The notes: a model not told the origin generated them from the letters alone. A stretch of 35,767 bases of DNA from Patescibacteria group bacterium UBA2135 (GCA_002327685.1 DCXN01000012.1:43943-79709); one strand, 5' to 3'. Positions 22,082 through 29,993 are shown, numbered from the stretch's first letter. A program made the numbers and translations.

Positions 22082-22864
22082 TTAGTTTATTACTTGGCAT
22101 TCGTAAATATCTACAGCTGCAAGAGAAGAGCCCGAGTAACCGCCAGTGTCCCCTTTCCATATTTCTAGGACCCTACCATCTTCTGATATTTCAGAATAAT
22201 ACCCTCCAGATATTACATTTGGATTTTCTCCTTCCGGTCCATAAGTATACAGAGGAGCATTATAATTATTATATACATATGGTTCGGTGGAGATAAGAGG
22301 CGCTTCTGCAGGCGTGTCAGGACTAATATATACTCTAATACCTGGCCCCGCTGTTCCAAATACCTCACCATAATCAGGAGCTGAATCTCGATCACCATAA
22401 AGATACATTCCATCCCAAGCAGCATCGCATGTTATTGTTTGATGGACATTTTGAGAAATGTTACCATCATACGTTAATTTATCTTCTTGTCCAATATATA
22501 CCCACCCATACTCATCAGGGGTCGCACAACTCACATCCTGCCAGTCTGGGTCAGTACAAAACTGTAAACAATTGCTATCTTCATCATATTTGATTGTTCC
22601 ATAAACACTTGGCTCGCAAACCAAACCTGTACTATCAATCTGCATTTCACCCGAGAAAAGCCCTCTACCAAACACCGACAACACATTAACTCCAAGTCCA
22701 GCATCTTTAATCTGATCCACTATGCCAACATTCACCGGAGCGTCTGTGTTTCCATCAGGCGGTGTAGCTGTTGGTCCTGACCACGCGGCAAAAACATACG
22801 ACACGCTGAATGCCAAAAGAAGTGCGAGGATTATTGTTTTTATGGGTTGGAGGATGGGTTTCAT
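22082..22864 (-). CDS. Surface protein paralog 3, constant N-terminus
   Basis: The 260-residue protein repeats the signal peptide and the constant block (MKPILQPIKTIILALLLAFS) and shares about 120 residues with paralog 1, up to WQDVSCA. The remaining C-terminal half, rich in Tyr, Gly, Asp and Pro (YDGNISQNVHQTITCDAAWD and on), is unique. The three genes lie head to tail with gaps of 73-77 bp. This suggests serial duplication followed by replacement or fast divergence of the C-terminal domains. Confidence 0.8.
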   Translation of the reverse strand: MKPILQPIKTIILALLLAFSVSYVFAAWSGPTATPPDGNTDAPVNVGIVDQIKDAGLGVNVLSVFGRGLFSGEMQIDSTGLVCEPSVYGTIKYDEDSNCLQFCTDPDWQDVSCATPDEYGWVYIGQEDKLTYDGNISQNVHQTITCDAAWDGMYLYGDRDSAPDYGEVFGTAGPGIRVYISPDTPAEAPLISTEPYVYNNYNAPLYTYGPEGENPNVISGGYYSEISEDGRVLEIWKGDTGGYSGSSLAAVDIYECQVIN

Positions 22865-22886
22865 GAAAGTTAGTTAAGAAGCTTAA

Positions 22887-24221
22887 TTAAAACTCTTCAA
22901 ACAAAGGAGCTAAATTTACAACGACATTATCGCTAACGTCGGGATTTCCCTCTGCCTGGCAGGTTATGTTATATGTGCTCTTTTGCGTAATTAGACCAGA
23001 AAGTTCAGAGCCAGATAAGGTGGAAAATGAAAATCCTCCAGGACCGGTAACAGAACAAGCATCTACGTCAGATGCTGACCATGTAATTGTTGACTGATTC
23101 CCAGAGCGTACAGTTGTTGGGTTGGCGCTAATGCTTAACGTTGGGTTTACTGGATTCGTTATTGCTACTGTTGCAGAGGAATCTGATAATCCGCTCTCGT
23201 TTGTGCATACTACCGTATATATTGTTGTGGATGAAAGACTCACCGTTGTATTTCCTGATGTCGCGCCTCCTGTTGAGAAATTTACGCCGGAGCAGTCATC
23301 AGCGTCAGTGCTTGACCATGTTAAATTAGAAGTGCCGCTTACCATGACAGTGGTAGGATCTGCTGTTAGTGATGTTGTTGGAGCATCTGGCGACTCGGAA
23401 GAAACAAATACTGTTTCACTGTCAATCACTGTGCCGTTTTCTCCACTGCACGAAAGTGTGTAAACTGTATCGCTGTTTATTGGCCCCACGTTGACATCCG
23501 TATCGGATATTGCTTTAGAACCTGGCCAATCAGGTGTGCCATCAGTCCCTGTGCAGGTGTCAACATTTTGTGTTGTCCAAGAAAGTGTTGATGTGTCACC
23601 TTCATTTACAACAACAGGGCTTGCAGAAAGATCAACTGTTGGTATGTCCCCAATAAACACACCTGATCCTGCAAATTGTGGGGAAAAATCAATCCATCCA
23701 ACAACTTCAGACCCCCATGCGAAACTTTCAAGTGAGTTTTCATTAAGGGTAACGCCATAACTAGGGTTAGAACCTTTTAAACTAATCCACCCGTCCCAAT
23801 CGCCACTTTCTAATCCACCTCCGGCAAGCGCTTTTGCCCATCCTTGGAAATTATTTCCGGCCAATTTTGCCTTGCATGATCCTGATGGACATCCGCCTAG
23901 GTCATCCTCGTTGAAACTTATCCAGCCAATATTGTCGCTCCACGCATGACCGGATAGTTCACCGCCTGTGTCGCTGAAATAAACTCCATAATCTACATCA
24001 GAACATGAGCTGGTGTTTGCGCAATTAAAACTTATCCATCCGATATTATCGCTCCATGCCCAACCATGAACATTGGATTGAGTTTGCGCATTAGTGATAT
24101 TTGTTAAAAAAACTGCTATTTGCAAAAATAAGACGAAAATAACTAAGAAAAAAATCACAGCAAACGCTGATAAAGCAGTTTTGTTTTGTGAATTTAATAA
24201 AATTTTTTTATAGATACCCAT
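22887..24221 (-). CDS. Surface protein with GW-SDNIGWISF repeats and three Ig-like domains
   Basis: The 444-residue protein has an N-terminal membrane segment or signal (about 17-44). Residues 50-180 hold repeats of the form HGWAWSDNIGWISFN, a motif widespread in CPR surface proteins. Then come three Ig-like domains of about 85 residues (starting PTVDLSASPVVVNEGDTSTL, TTSLTADPTTVMVSGTSNLT and PTLSISANPTTVRSGNQSTI), each with a conserved Trp and a Cys pair. It lies 22 bp upstream of paralog 3 and may share its transcript. A cell-surface or contact role is likely. Confidence 0.82.
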   Translation of the reverse strand: MGIYKKILLNSQNKTALSAFAVIFFLVIFVLFLQIAVFLTNITNAQTQSNVHGWAWSDNIGWISFNCANTSSCSDVDYGVYFSDTGGELSGHAWSDNIGWISFNEDDLGGCPSGSCKAKLAGNNFQGWAKALAGGGLESGDWDGWISLKGSNPSYGVTLNENSLESFAWGSEVVGWIDFSPQFAGSGVFIGDIPTVDLSASPVVVNEGDTSTLSWTTQNVDTCTGTDGTPDWPGSKAISDTDVNVGPINSDTVYTLSCSGENGTVIDSETVFVSSESPDAPTTSLTADPTTVMVSGTSNLTWSSTDADDCSGVNFSTGGATSGNTTVSLSSTTIYTVVCTNESGLSDSSATVAITNPVNPTLSISANPTTVRSGNQSTITWSASDVDACSVTGPGGFSFSTLSGSELSGLITQKSTYNITCQAEGNPDVSDNVVVNLAPLFEEF

Positions 24222-24238
24222 TCTGATATTTGTTGAAA

Positions 24239-24565
24239 CTATTCAACGCTTCTCAATATTTCCAATTTTTCAAGTGTGCTCATTGCGCGGCCAGGGCTTT
24301 GTTCTGAAAGCTCACTTATTATTTCTTGTTTTTCATCTTCAGTTATGTTGCCAGCATGAGAATCTTCACTAAGTCTGCTTAATATTTCTTGTTTTTCTTG
24401 AGCGGTAAATATTTTTTGTTCCCCTTTGAATAATTTACCCGTCAAGAATCCGTACAGTGGCACAAAAGATATCGCCGTTATAACAATGACGGAAAAAATT
24501 ATACCAATCCACAAAGTTTTTACATTTTGTTCCTCATTGACTTGTTTATCCATGTCTTCTGTCAT
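24239..24565 (-). CDS. Small membrane protein with acidic helical repeats
   Basis: From the ATG at 24565 the protein has 108 residues. One membrane helix (about 18-38, LWIGIIFSVIVITAISFVPL) is followed by helical repeats built on EKQEILSRLSE, EKQEIISELSE and LEKLEILRSVE at roughly 27-residue spacing. TATATT at 24573-24578 (complement), 7 nt before the ATG, suggests a leaderless mRNA. It lies 17 bp upstream of the Ig-domain surface protein. The repeat type is similar to SHOCT-like short helical repeats, but I cannot assign it. Function unknown. Confidence 0.7.
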   Translation of the reverse strand: MTEDMDKQVNEEQNVKTLWIGIIFSVIVITAISFVPLYGFLTGKLFKGEQKIFTAQEKQEILSRLSEDSHAGNITEDEKQEIISELSEQSPGRAMSTLEKLEILRSVE

Positions 24566-24670
24566 TAATAACAATATAACACAACTTGGTTGACGATTGA
24601 TTAATGATAGTGTGGACAATATTGCAAATTTGAATTCGCAATTTTAAAATTATTAGATATACACGGCCAC

Positions 24671-24699
24671 TTGACAAAATATGTAATTTTTGCTATTAT
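24671..24699 (+). promoter_or_regulatory. Promoter of the Nudix gene
   Basis: TTGACA (24671-24676), a 17-bp spacer and TATTAT (24694-24699), with the -35 extended as ACTTGACAAA. A Shine-Dalgarno (AGAGGGGAA) precedes the ATG. Confidence 0.8.
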
Positions 24700-24743
24700 G
24701 TCATTAGTAGAACCTTAAAACGTAGCAGAGGGGAACGTGTAAA

Positions 24744-25610
24744 ATGAGCACATTTGATGTCTTAAATGCCCATTTACTTAATGATCAACCTCTTTTAGAC
24801 ACCGATAAATCGCGCGACATTCCTCCGTTGGGAAGTGGTCACGCGCGCACTACTCTGTTGCACATCGAGGATAATACCTTGTTTGTTGCTGCGGTGTGCG
24901 ACGTTGACCCGCAAAAACCCCATCATTCGGAGGGCAAAATGTTTGGCTTGCCTGGTGGAAGGCAAAAGGATGGTTGTGAGAAATATATCGTGACTGCGAG
25001 AAAGGAGTTGAGGGAAGAAGCTGGCGCGGATGTTCCGCGAGCAGACTTGTATCCTGTTTGTCGTTTTGTCCAGCATAATGTTCCATTGCGGGACAAGTTA
25101 ACTGACAAAGAGATGCTAGATGAACGCGGTCAACTCGTTCGAGGAGACATTGATTTCTATATGTTTGCTCATTGCGGTTTTGTTGAGCTCCGAGAAACGA
25201 CAGATAGTGACACGAGAGAACCACTTTGGATTCCAGTTGAGGAAGCGCTTGGATCTTCTAAATTGCGAAGGTCACAAAAAAAACTGTGGCCGAGCCATGT
25301 CATTGCGCTTGTCTATACGCTTATTTACATTGGTATTGAGTTTGAAAAGTACAAAAATGGTTGCCTTAAAAACAGGGATGACATGAGGTTTTTTGCTTCT
25401 CTTGTACGAGATGCTGGAGCTGGAGAAAGCTCAAAGCATTTTTATCAAGCAATAGACTTCATTTCAAGGCTTTCGTTGTCTCGTCTCGACATTCTCTCAA
25501 TTATGACGAATTATTTCTACGGAGATGCTGCGCGAGCAGTAGGCAATATTGCCAACTTTGAGCCGTATCCATTGGGGTGTGATAGGTACTTTACCACTTC
25601 TGGTGGGTAA
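24744..25610 (+). CDS. Nudix hydrolase-like protein with an extra C-terminal domain
   Basis: The 288-residue protein has a Nudix fold in its first 170 residues. The box reads GGRQKDGCEKYIVTARKELR then EEAGAD: compared with G-x5-E-x7-R-E-U-x-E-E-x-G-U it has one extra residue before the first Glu and Lys instead of Arg in the R-E pair. The metal-binding E-x-x-E-E core is kept. Nudix enzymes hydrolyse nucleoside diphosphate-linked substrates; the substrate here is unknown. The C-terminal part of about 115 residues is helical and unassigned. It is a single-gene unit with a consensus promoter, a Shine-Dalgarno and a terminator at 25657. Confidence 0.82.
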   Translation: MSTFDVLNAHLLNDQPLLDTDKSRDIPPLGSGHARTTLLHIEDNTLFVAAVCDVDPQKPHHSEGKMFGLPGGRQKDGCEKYIVTARKELREEAGADVPRADLYPVCRFVQHNVPLRDKLTDKEMLDERGQLVRGDIDFYMFAHCGFVELRETTDSDTREPLWIPVEEALGSSKLRRSQKKLWPSHVIALVYTLIYIGIEFEKYKNGCLKNRDDMRFFASLVRDAGAGESSKHFYQAIDFISRLSLSRLDILSIMTNYFYGDAARAVGNIANFEPYPLGCDRYFTTSGG

Positions 25611-25656
25611 AAATGGAAAAAGAAAAGAGCAAAAAAGAGAGTACAACCTACAAAGG

Positions 25657-25682
25657 GCTCCGCGTAACAACGGAGCTTTTTT
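25657..25682 (+). terminator. Nudix gene terminator
   Basis: GCTCCG (25657-25662) and CGGAGC (25671-25676) enclose an 8-nt loop and are followed by TTTTTT. The T-run merges into repeat copy E. Confidence 0.85.
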
Positions 25683-25779
25683 ATAAGCGACGTAGAGCGA
25701 GTGCAGTGAGAAAATGAAGCGAAGCTGAGCCTGACTCTGCGAAGCGGAATTTTTTCATTGCCGAGCCGAGGAGTTTATA
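25682..25779. repeat. Modular palindromic repeat, copy E
   Basis: The outer stem TATAAGC (25682-25688) pairs with GTTTATA (25773-25779) with one G-T. The inner stem GCAGTGAGAAAAT (25703-25715) pairs with 25749-25761. Nested inside is GAAGCGAAGCTGAGCC, related to the inner hairpin module of copies A and B. It is tandem with copy F, 107 bp apart, with about 83 identical bases. Confidence 0.8.
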
Positions 25780-25788
25780 TATAGGATA

Positions 25789-25927
25789 TATAAGCGACGT
25801 AGAGCGAGTGCAGTGAGAAAATGAAGCGAAGCTGAGCCTGACTCTGCGAAGCGGAATTTTTTCATTGCCGAGGAGTTTCCGCCCCAGGTAGGATTTGTTT
25901 CAGGCAGAGATACAAGACGAAGTGCTT
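25789..25927. repeat. Modular palindromic repeat, copy F
   Basis: It matches copy E through the inner stem (25810-25822 with 25856-25868), then has a shortened CCGAGGAG and about 30 bp of inserted sequence, then rejoins the family tail as GACGAAGTGCTTTTA. The tail runs into the TAA of the cca-like gene, the same position it holds relative to rpsO in copy C. Confidence 0.75.
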
Positions 25928-27394
25928 TTACTTAACCCAATGCCGTTTTCTAATTTTTTTAATTTCTCTGTCTTCTTCAGTTTCTTTTTTTAATTTTCCC
26001 TTCTCCCCTATTGTTTTCAGTTCCTCGTCATTTAATTTTGAAAGCTCCTTTACTTTTTCTCCCAGATATTTTTTTGCATTTTGTTTCGGATCATCAAGTA
26101 CTTCTTCAAGTAACGCATGTAAAATCCAACCCATGCGCGGCCCAGGTTTTTCTTTCGTTAATTTCATTATTGTATCCCCGTCAATTTTTAACATACCGAC
26201 GGTAACCGGCGCGCGCGACGCCTCTTCAATCATTGATTCATATTTGCGCAAGCGGTAGGGTTTTTCTTTCGGACGTCCCATACCAATTCTGTCGCAGGCG
26301 CGTACTTTCATCAGGTCCCAGACGTTGTCGGGGCCGACGTTGCGCACCAATCGTCGCACCGCAGAAAGTGTTATTTTATCTATATCTGAAAAAAACAAAT
26401 GCCATCTGACGAGATTACTGACCGTATCAACAATTTCTTTTGAATATTTAAGGCGTTTTAAGACATTTCGCGTAACTCGCCTGCCAACCACGTCGTGCCC
26501 ATAAAATGTCCAATCGTTTTTTTCTTTCAAAAAGCGGCGTGTTTCAGGTTTTGATATGTCGTGAAAAAGAGCGGCAAGCCGCACATGAAGTGGCCAATCC
26601 CTCTCGGCAGAATGCTGAACTGCGCGTAAAATATGTTCCCACACATCATAAATATGGTCTCCGTTTTGTTCAACACCAATACCAATCTCAAGTTCCGGTA
26701 TGACATGAGTAAGTATGCCATGTTCATGCATGGATATAATTCCCTCCATAGGGCGAGGAGACATAATAATACGCGAAAATTCTTCACGAATTCGTTCAAT
26801 CGCAATTTTTTTGAGATTTGGCGCATGTTTTTTAATTGCATCACTCGTATCTGTTTCAATTATAAAGCCAAGTTCTGACGCAAGTCGTATTGCGCGCATG
26901 ATACGGAGCGCATCCTCGTCAAATCGTTCACGCGCGACGCCAACCGCGCGTATTGTTTTATCTTGAAGGTCTTGCTTGCCCCGGAAAAAATCAAACATGT
27001 CATGATTAATAGGATCATACGCAATTGCATTAACAGTAAAGTCTCGCCTCTTCAAGTCGTCCTCTAATTTTTTACTAAAAGTTACTTTGTCAGGTCGTCT
27101 CTTGTCGGAATACTTTTCTTCAATACGGTATGGTGTTACCTCAACCACTTTAAGTGTTTCATCTTTCACTTCTTCGTTCACTACACCGACGGTGCCATAA
27201 TCATTTTCGTAAAAAGTATTAGGGAATAACTTTTGAATTTCTTCCGGCGTTGCATTCGTGGTGATATCCCAGTCTTTTGGCTTCTTTTCCATAAACAAAT
27301 CACGAGTACAGCCGCCCACGAGATATGCTTCAAACCCCGCTTTCTGCAGAGTTTGAGCAACACCCAATATTTCTTTTGGAATGTTAAATTTCAT
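25928..27394 (-). CDS. tRNA nucleotidyltransferase / poly(A) polymerase family (CCA-adding type)
   Basis: The 488-residue class II nucleotidyltransferase probably adds or repairs the 3' CCA of tRNAs; both tRNA genes in this window lack an encoded CCA, which makes it necessary. The head has AYLVGGCTRDLF and the catalytic DWDIT (Asp41, Asp43), then RRDFTVNAIAYDP and the RFDEDALRIMRAIR signature. An HD domain follows (LFHDISK), as in many bacterial CCA enzymes. The Lys/Glu-rich C-terminus (about 430-488) is extra. The promoter element at 27392-27460 abuts the ATG, and a leaderless mRNA is likely. Poly(A) polymerase activity cannot be ruled out from sequence. Confidence 0.93.
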   Translation of the reverse strand: MKFNIPKEILGVAQTLQKAGFEAYLVGGCTRDLFMEKKPKDWDITTNATPEEIQKLFPNTFYENDYGTVGVVNEEVKDETLKVVEVTPYRIEEKYSDKRRPDKVTFSKKLEDDLKRRDFTVNAIAYDPINHDMFDFFRGKQDLQDKTIRAVGVARERFDEDALRIMRAIRLASELGFIIETDTSDAIKKHAPNLKKIAIERIREEFSRIIMSPRPMEGIISMHEHGILTHVIPELEIGIGVEQNGDHIYDVWEHILRAVQHSAERDWPLHVRLAALFHDISKPETRRFLKEKNDWTFYGHDVVGRRVTRNVLKRLKYSKEIVDTVSNLVRWHLFFSDIDKITLSAVRRLVRNVGPDNVWDLMKVRACDRIGMGRPKEKPYRLRKYESMIEEASRAPVTVGMLKIDGDTIMKLTKEKPGPRMGWILHALLEEVLDDPKQNAKKYLGEKVKELSKLNDEELKTIGEKGKLKKETEEDREIKKIRKRHWVK

Positions 27395-27460
27395 AGGATA
27401 ATACTAATATACTAATTTTACGAATGATACAAATGAATACGAATACGCCACATTAGTATT
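27392..27460 (-). promoter_or_regulatory. Promoter/start element shared with the S8 protease gene
   Basis: Read on the minus strand, the 69 bp ending at the ATG match 3429-3497 at 60 positions, with no gaps. TAGTAT (27406-27401) lies 6 nt before the ATG. The left arm that makes the long inverted repeat at 3403 is absent here. Confidence 0.65.
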
Positions 27461-27467
27461 GTTCTCT

Positions 27468-27818
27468 TTAGATGTTCCAAAAAATTAAAGAAAGTTGTTT
27501 TCTGATATGCGCAAATTCTTTATCTCCAATGCGGGCAATTTTTTTTCTAAGTCGAGTTTTATCAATACCGCGAATTTGATGAAGCAGTATGACAGAATCT
27601 TTTTGCAGTTGGTGCGACGTTTTCGGCAAGAAGTATGTTGTCAGAGCATCTTTTGTTGAGAGATTTGAAGTAAGTGGTGCGATGATTATTGTGTTTAGAT
27701 GTATGTTTAATATGTTATTCTGCATTATTAAAACAGGACGGAAGCCCCTTTGTTCGTGTCCTTCCATTGTACCAAGATCAGACGTATATATATCACCTTG
27801 TTTGATTGATGTCCTCAT
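27468..27818 (-). CDS. PemK/MazF-family toxin
   Basis: From the ATG at 27818 the protein has 116 residues (MRTSIKQGDIYTSDLG). The N-terminal IKQGDIYTSDLG...GHEQRGFRPVLIMQN and the later HLNTIIIAPLTS are the beta-barrel core of the MazF/PemK/CcdB fold; MazF members cleave mRNA at short motifs. The segment VILLHQIRGIDKTRL is also typical. Its ATG overlaps the antitoxin stop (ATGA), so the two are translationally coupled, antitoxin first. Confidence 0.88.
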   Translation of the reverse strand: MRTSIKQGDIYTSDLGTMEGHEQRGFRPVLIMQNNILNIHLNTIIIAPLTSNLSTKDALTTYFLPKTSHQLQKDSVILLHQIRGIDKTRLRKKIARIGDKEFAHIRKQLSLIFWNI

Positions 27819-28048
27819 TCTATCTTTGACTGGATTGCTAACCACTCGTCTTCAGTGGGCAAATCATCAAAATGCACTTGGGCTATTTTTTTAGCATCTG
27901 CTGTGAGCTTTTTGCGCAGCCAATCTCGAAGCGCCCCCTCAAGTATCTTACCTTGTGGTATAGATTGCTCTTTTGAAGCACGGCGCAATTCATCTGTAAG
28001 CAAAGACGGGAGCAGAGCCGATATTCGTGTTTTTCGTTTTGTTGCCAT
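27815..28048 (-). CDS. Antitoxin partner of the PemK-like toxin
   Basis: From the ATG at 28048 the protein has 77 residues (MATKRKTRISALLP). The short N-terminal strand KTRISALLP and the helices around LLTDELRRASKEQSIPQGKI fit a ribbon-helix-helix DNA-binding domain. The acidic C-terminus (FDDLPTEDEWLAIQSKIE) should bind the toxin. It overlaps the toxin ATG by four bases. Autoregulation is likely, but no operator is obvious. Confidence 0.8.
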   Translation of the reverse strand: MATKRKTRISALLPSLLTDELRRASKEQSIPQGKILEGALRDWLRKKLTADAKKIAQVHFDDLPTEDEWLAIQSKIE

Positions 28049-28134
28049 GTAATACAAATTCATATTACCAAATCGTAATATTGCCTGCAAGGTTTGTTTT
28101 TCAAGCGATTTTGAGATATCATATTGTACACACT

Positions 28135-28207
28135 GCGCCCGTAGCTCAATGGATAGAGCGTCTGACTTCGGATCAGAAGGTTGGGGGTTCGAGTCCTCCC
28201 GGGCGCA
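28135..28207 (+). tRNA. tRNA-Arg (anticodon TCG)
   Basis: The acceptor strands GCGCCCG (28135-28141) and CGGGCGC (28200-28206) pair fully, with A28207 as discriminator. The D arm is TAGCTCAATGGATAGAGC, the anticodon arm is TCTGA-CTTCGGA-TCAGA and the T loop GTTCGAGTC. CCA is not encoded. It reads CGA and, by wobble or modification, other CGN codons. A terminator follows directly. Confidence 0.96.
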
Positions 28208-28214
28208 TAAAAAT

Positions 28215-28258
28215 CACCCCAGCATCTTTCAAAAAATGCTGGGGTGAGGTTTTTTTTC
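28215..28258 (+). terminator. tRNA-Arg terminator
   Basis: CACCCCAGCAT (28215-28225) pairs with ATGCTGGGGTG (28236-28246), followed by a run of eight T. Confidence 0.92.
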
Positions 28259-28282
28259 GTCTCCTCTCCTCGGTTGTCCGTA

Positions 28283-28555
28283 TCAGTGTTCCTGACACGG
28301 GTTTTCCTTTGTGCAAGGAATCTCCATGCGAAGCTCATCTATTATTCTTTTGGCTTCATCCATGATGGAGTCGTAGTTGTCCATGAGAATTTCTCCCTTC
28401 GGGAGAAATTCCCTATCAAGCTTGCACTGGATATACTCCAATGATTCCGGAGCAAACTCGGCGCAGATTCCTCTTTTCTCATTGCCCGCATCATCGGCGA
28501 AAGCCATGGACGCAAAGAAAAAAACGGCAACGAAAGCAAAAATGATTTTTCTCAT
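28283..28555 (-). CDS. Small secreted four-cysteine protein
   Basis: The 90-residue protein has a clear signal peptide (1-20, cleavage after AFA). The mature 70 residues are helical and charged, with Cys31, Cys44, Cys81 and Cys87, enough for two disulfides. A Shine-Dalgarno (GGGAGAAG) and a consensus promoter at 28604-28632 precede it. A hairpin AATTTCTCCC/GGGAGAAATT lies inside the coding region. No family is recognised. Confidence 0.78.
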   Translation of the reverse strand: MRKIIFAFVAVFFFASMAFADDAGNEKRGICAEFAPESLEYIQCKLDREFLPKGEILMDNYDSIMDEAKRIIDELRMEIPCTKENPCQEH

Positions 28556-28603
28556 TGTCTTCTCCCGTATTTGGATTGATTGGAACAGATGAATCTTGCT
28601 GTA

Positions 28604-28632
28604 TTATACACTTTAGTATCCTTGTTGTCAAT
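28604..28632 (-). promoter_or_regulatory. Consensus promoter of the four-cysteine protein gene
   Basis: On the minus strand TTGACA (28632-28627), a 17-bp spacer and TATAAT (28609-28604). Confidence 0.88.
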
Positions 28633-28729
28633 ACTTTACGTTTCCCGCACACAAAACTTATGCACAGGATTAATTTTTGTGACAATACAACAAAAATCCA
28701 AAAATTTCTTATCAAATGTTTCAACTAAT

Positions 28730-28761
28730 AAAATACTGGACACATTAATGCCCAGTATTTT
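28730..28761 (-). terminator. Terminator after the DHH-like gene
   Basis: AAAATACTGG (28730-28739) pairs with CCAGTATTTT (28752-28761). It lies just 3' of the gene at 28773 on the minus strand, with a TTTTATT tail. Confidence 0.65.
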
Positions 28762-28772
28762 AATCGCAAATA

Positions 28773-29993
28773 TTATGTTTGTGATACTCGTTTCACAACA
28801 GCAATAATCTGTTCGGGTGTTAGTTTTGAACTTACACCTTGAGGTGAACCTATAATGGTTGGTGAACCACCCCATCCTGGTTCAAGTTTTTGTAGTTTCT
28901 CCCGAACTTTGCCTAAGTCAATGTATCCTTCTTTATATTGCGCAATGGTAAATTTTTGAATTGACTCACCTTTTTTGAGCTTAAGTCGTGGATTATATGC
29001 TATTACAACCGGTGAACTTGCATAACCAAGCGATAAACCAGCTAGGTGTATTGATTCAACGAACGTAATATTTCCTTCTTTTTCAATTTTTATTTTAATT
29101 TCTCCGTTTTCAAGAGCAACAATCATATCTTGTCGTTTTTGTTCAACTTGTTCGCGATATATTTCCGGCTCTTTTCCTGTGATAAGCCATTTTTCCATTA
29201 TTTCTACACGTTTCTCAAGCGGTATCTTATGATCACCTACTGCCGCCGCGATTGCAGCGAGTTCACGTGTGTCGGATGCGCCTGCTGCATGACCAGAAGC
29301 CCACGGGTTTTTCCTGCTTGGTAGAGGTTGTGGTCCCGGCCATTCACCGTGCGTGAACGTATCTGCTTGCGCAATTTTTGCAACACGTTTTACAATGTCA
29401 GATACCAAAAGTAATATACTTGCATCAAAATCACGCATTTTGAGTAGCGCCATTGCTCCAACTGAATCAAGATCTGGGCGAATTGTGGCAACAACTGTAC
29501 GTTGTGGTTCTTTGTGCGCATGTGCGTAAAAGTCATATTTTCCCAAAAGCACATCTTCTATTGCGGATTGTGTAGAATCTTTTCCCGTGTGTTGGGGGTC
29601 AATGTTCCCGTATGTGCACTGCTTGGCGTATTTGGGAATTGTTACCTCAACGCCGAGTACTTTGCCCGATGAGAAAATAGTCTCGTTTACTTGCGCATTC
29701 TCAGGTCGCGGGTCAAGAGCTACAAACTCAAATTTCGTGGCATTCCACACTCCTTCACCAAAAAAACGGTAAATTTCAAGTGGGTCAAAAAGGAGATTGT
29801 CTCCTTTCCTAACACGCTGACGCATGATTTCAAATTTGGCTTTAGGGTATGTTTTTCTCGCCACAAGTCTATGCAAGGATTCAATTCTGTCAGATGTATG
29901 TTTAGCTTTTGCTTTGCACTCAGAAAGCAGCGTATTAGTTTTACGCCCCATATTTCTCTCTTTAATGAAATTACAAAATTGTTTTGTTGCCAT
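28773..29993 (-). CDS. DHH-like phosphoesterase superfamily protein (tentative)
   Basis: ATG 29993 is preceded by AAAAGG at good spacing; the protein has 406 residues. VVATIRPDLDSVGAMALLKM resembles the first DHH-family motif (PDxDxxG), and the C-terminal PGWGGSPTIIGSPQGVSSKL resembles the glycine-rich substrate loop of DHHA1 domains. The region between is mostly helical and unassigned, and a canonical DHH triplet is not obvious, so the call is tentative. DHH proteins include oligoribonucleases, c-di-AMP hydrolases and RecJ. A first segment of about 100 residues (many Lys/Arg) precedes the core. Confidence 0.5.
   Translation of the reverse strand: MATKQFCNFIKERNMGRKTNTLLSECKAKAKHTSDRIESLHRLVARKTYPKAKFEIMRQRVRKGDNLLFDPLEIYRFFGEGVWNATKFEFVALDPRPENAQVNETIFSSGKVLGVEVTIPKYAKQCTYGNIDPQHTGKDSTQSAIEDVLLGKYDFYAHAHKEPQRTVVATIRPDLDSVGAMALLKMRDFDASILLLVSDIVKRVAKIAQADTFTHGEWPGPQPLPSRKNPWASGHAAGASDTRELAAIAAAVGDHKIPLEKRVEIMEKWLITGKEPEIYREQVEQKRQDMIVALENGEIKIKIEKEGNITFVESIHLAGLSLGYASSPVVIAYNPRLKLKKGESIQKFTIAQYKEGYIDLGKVREKLQKLEPGWGGSPTIIGSPQGVSSKLTPEQIIAVVKRVSQT

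Noticed and set aside
20316..22864. Type IV pilins
   Set aside because: The N-termini are ordinary signal peptides without the GFxxxE prepilin cleavage motif.
25682..25927. Tandem repeats E and F as a CRISPR array
   Set aside because: Only two units, each an 80-plus-bp structured palindrome, with no spacers of regular size and no cas genes.
28385..28409. Hairpin GAATTTCTCCC/GGGAGAAATTC as a terminator
   Set aside because: It lies inside the coding region of the four-cysteine protein and has no T-run on either strand.
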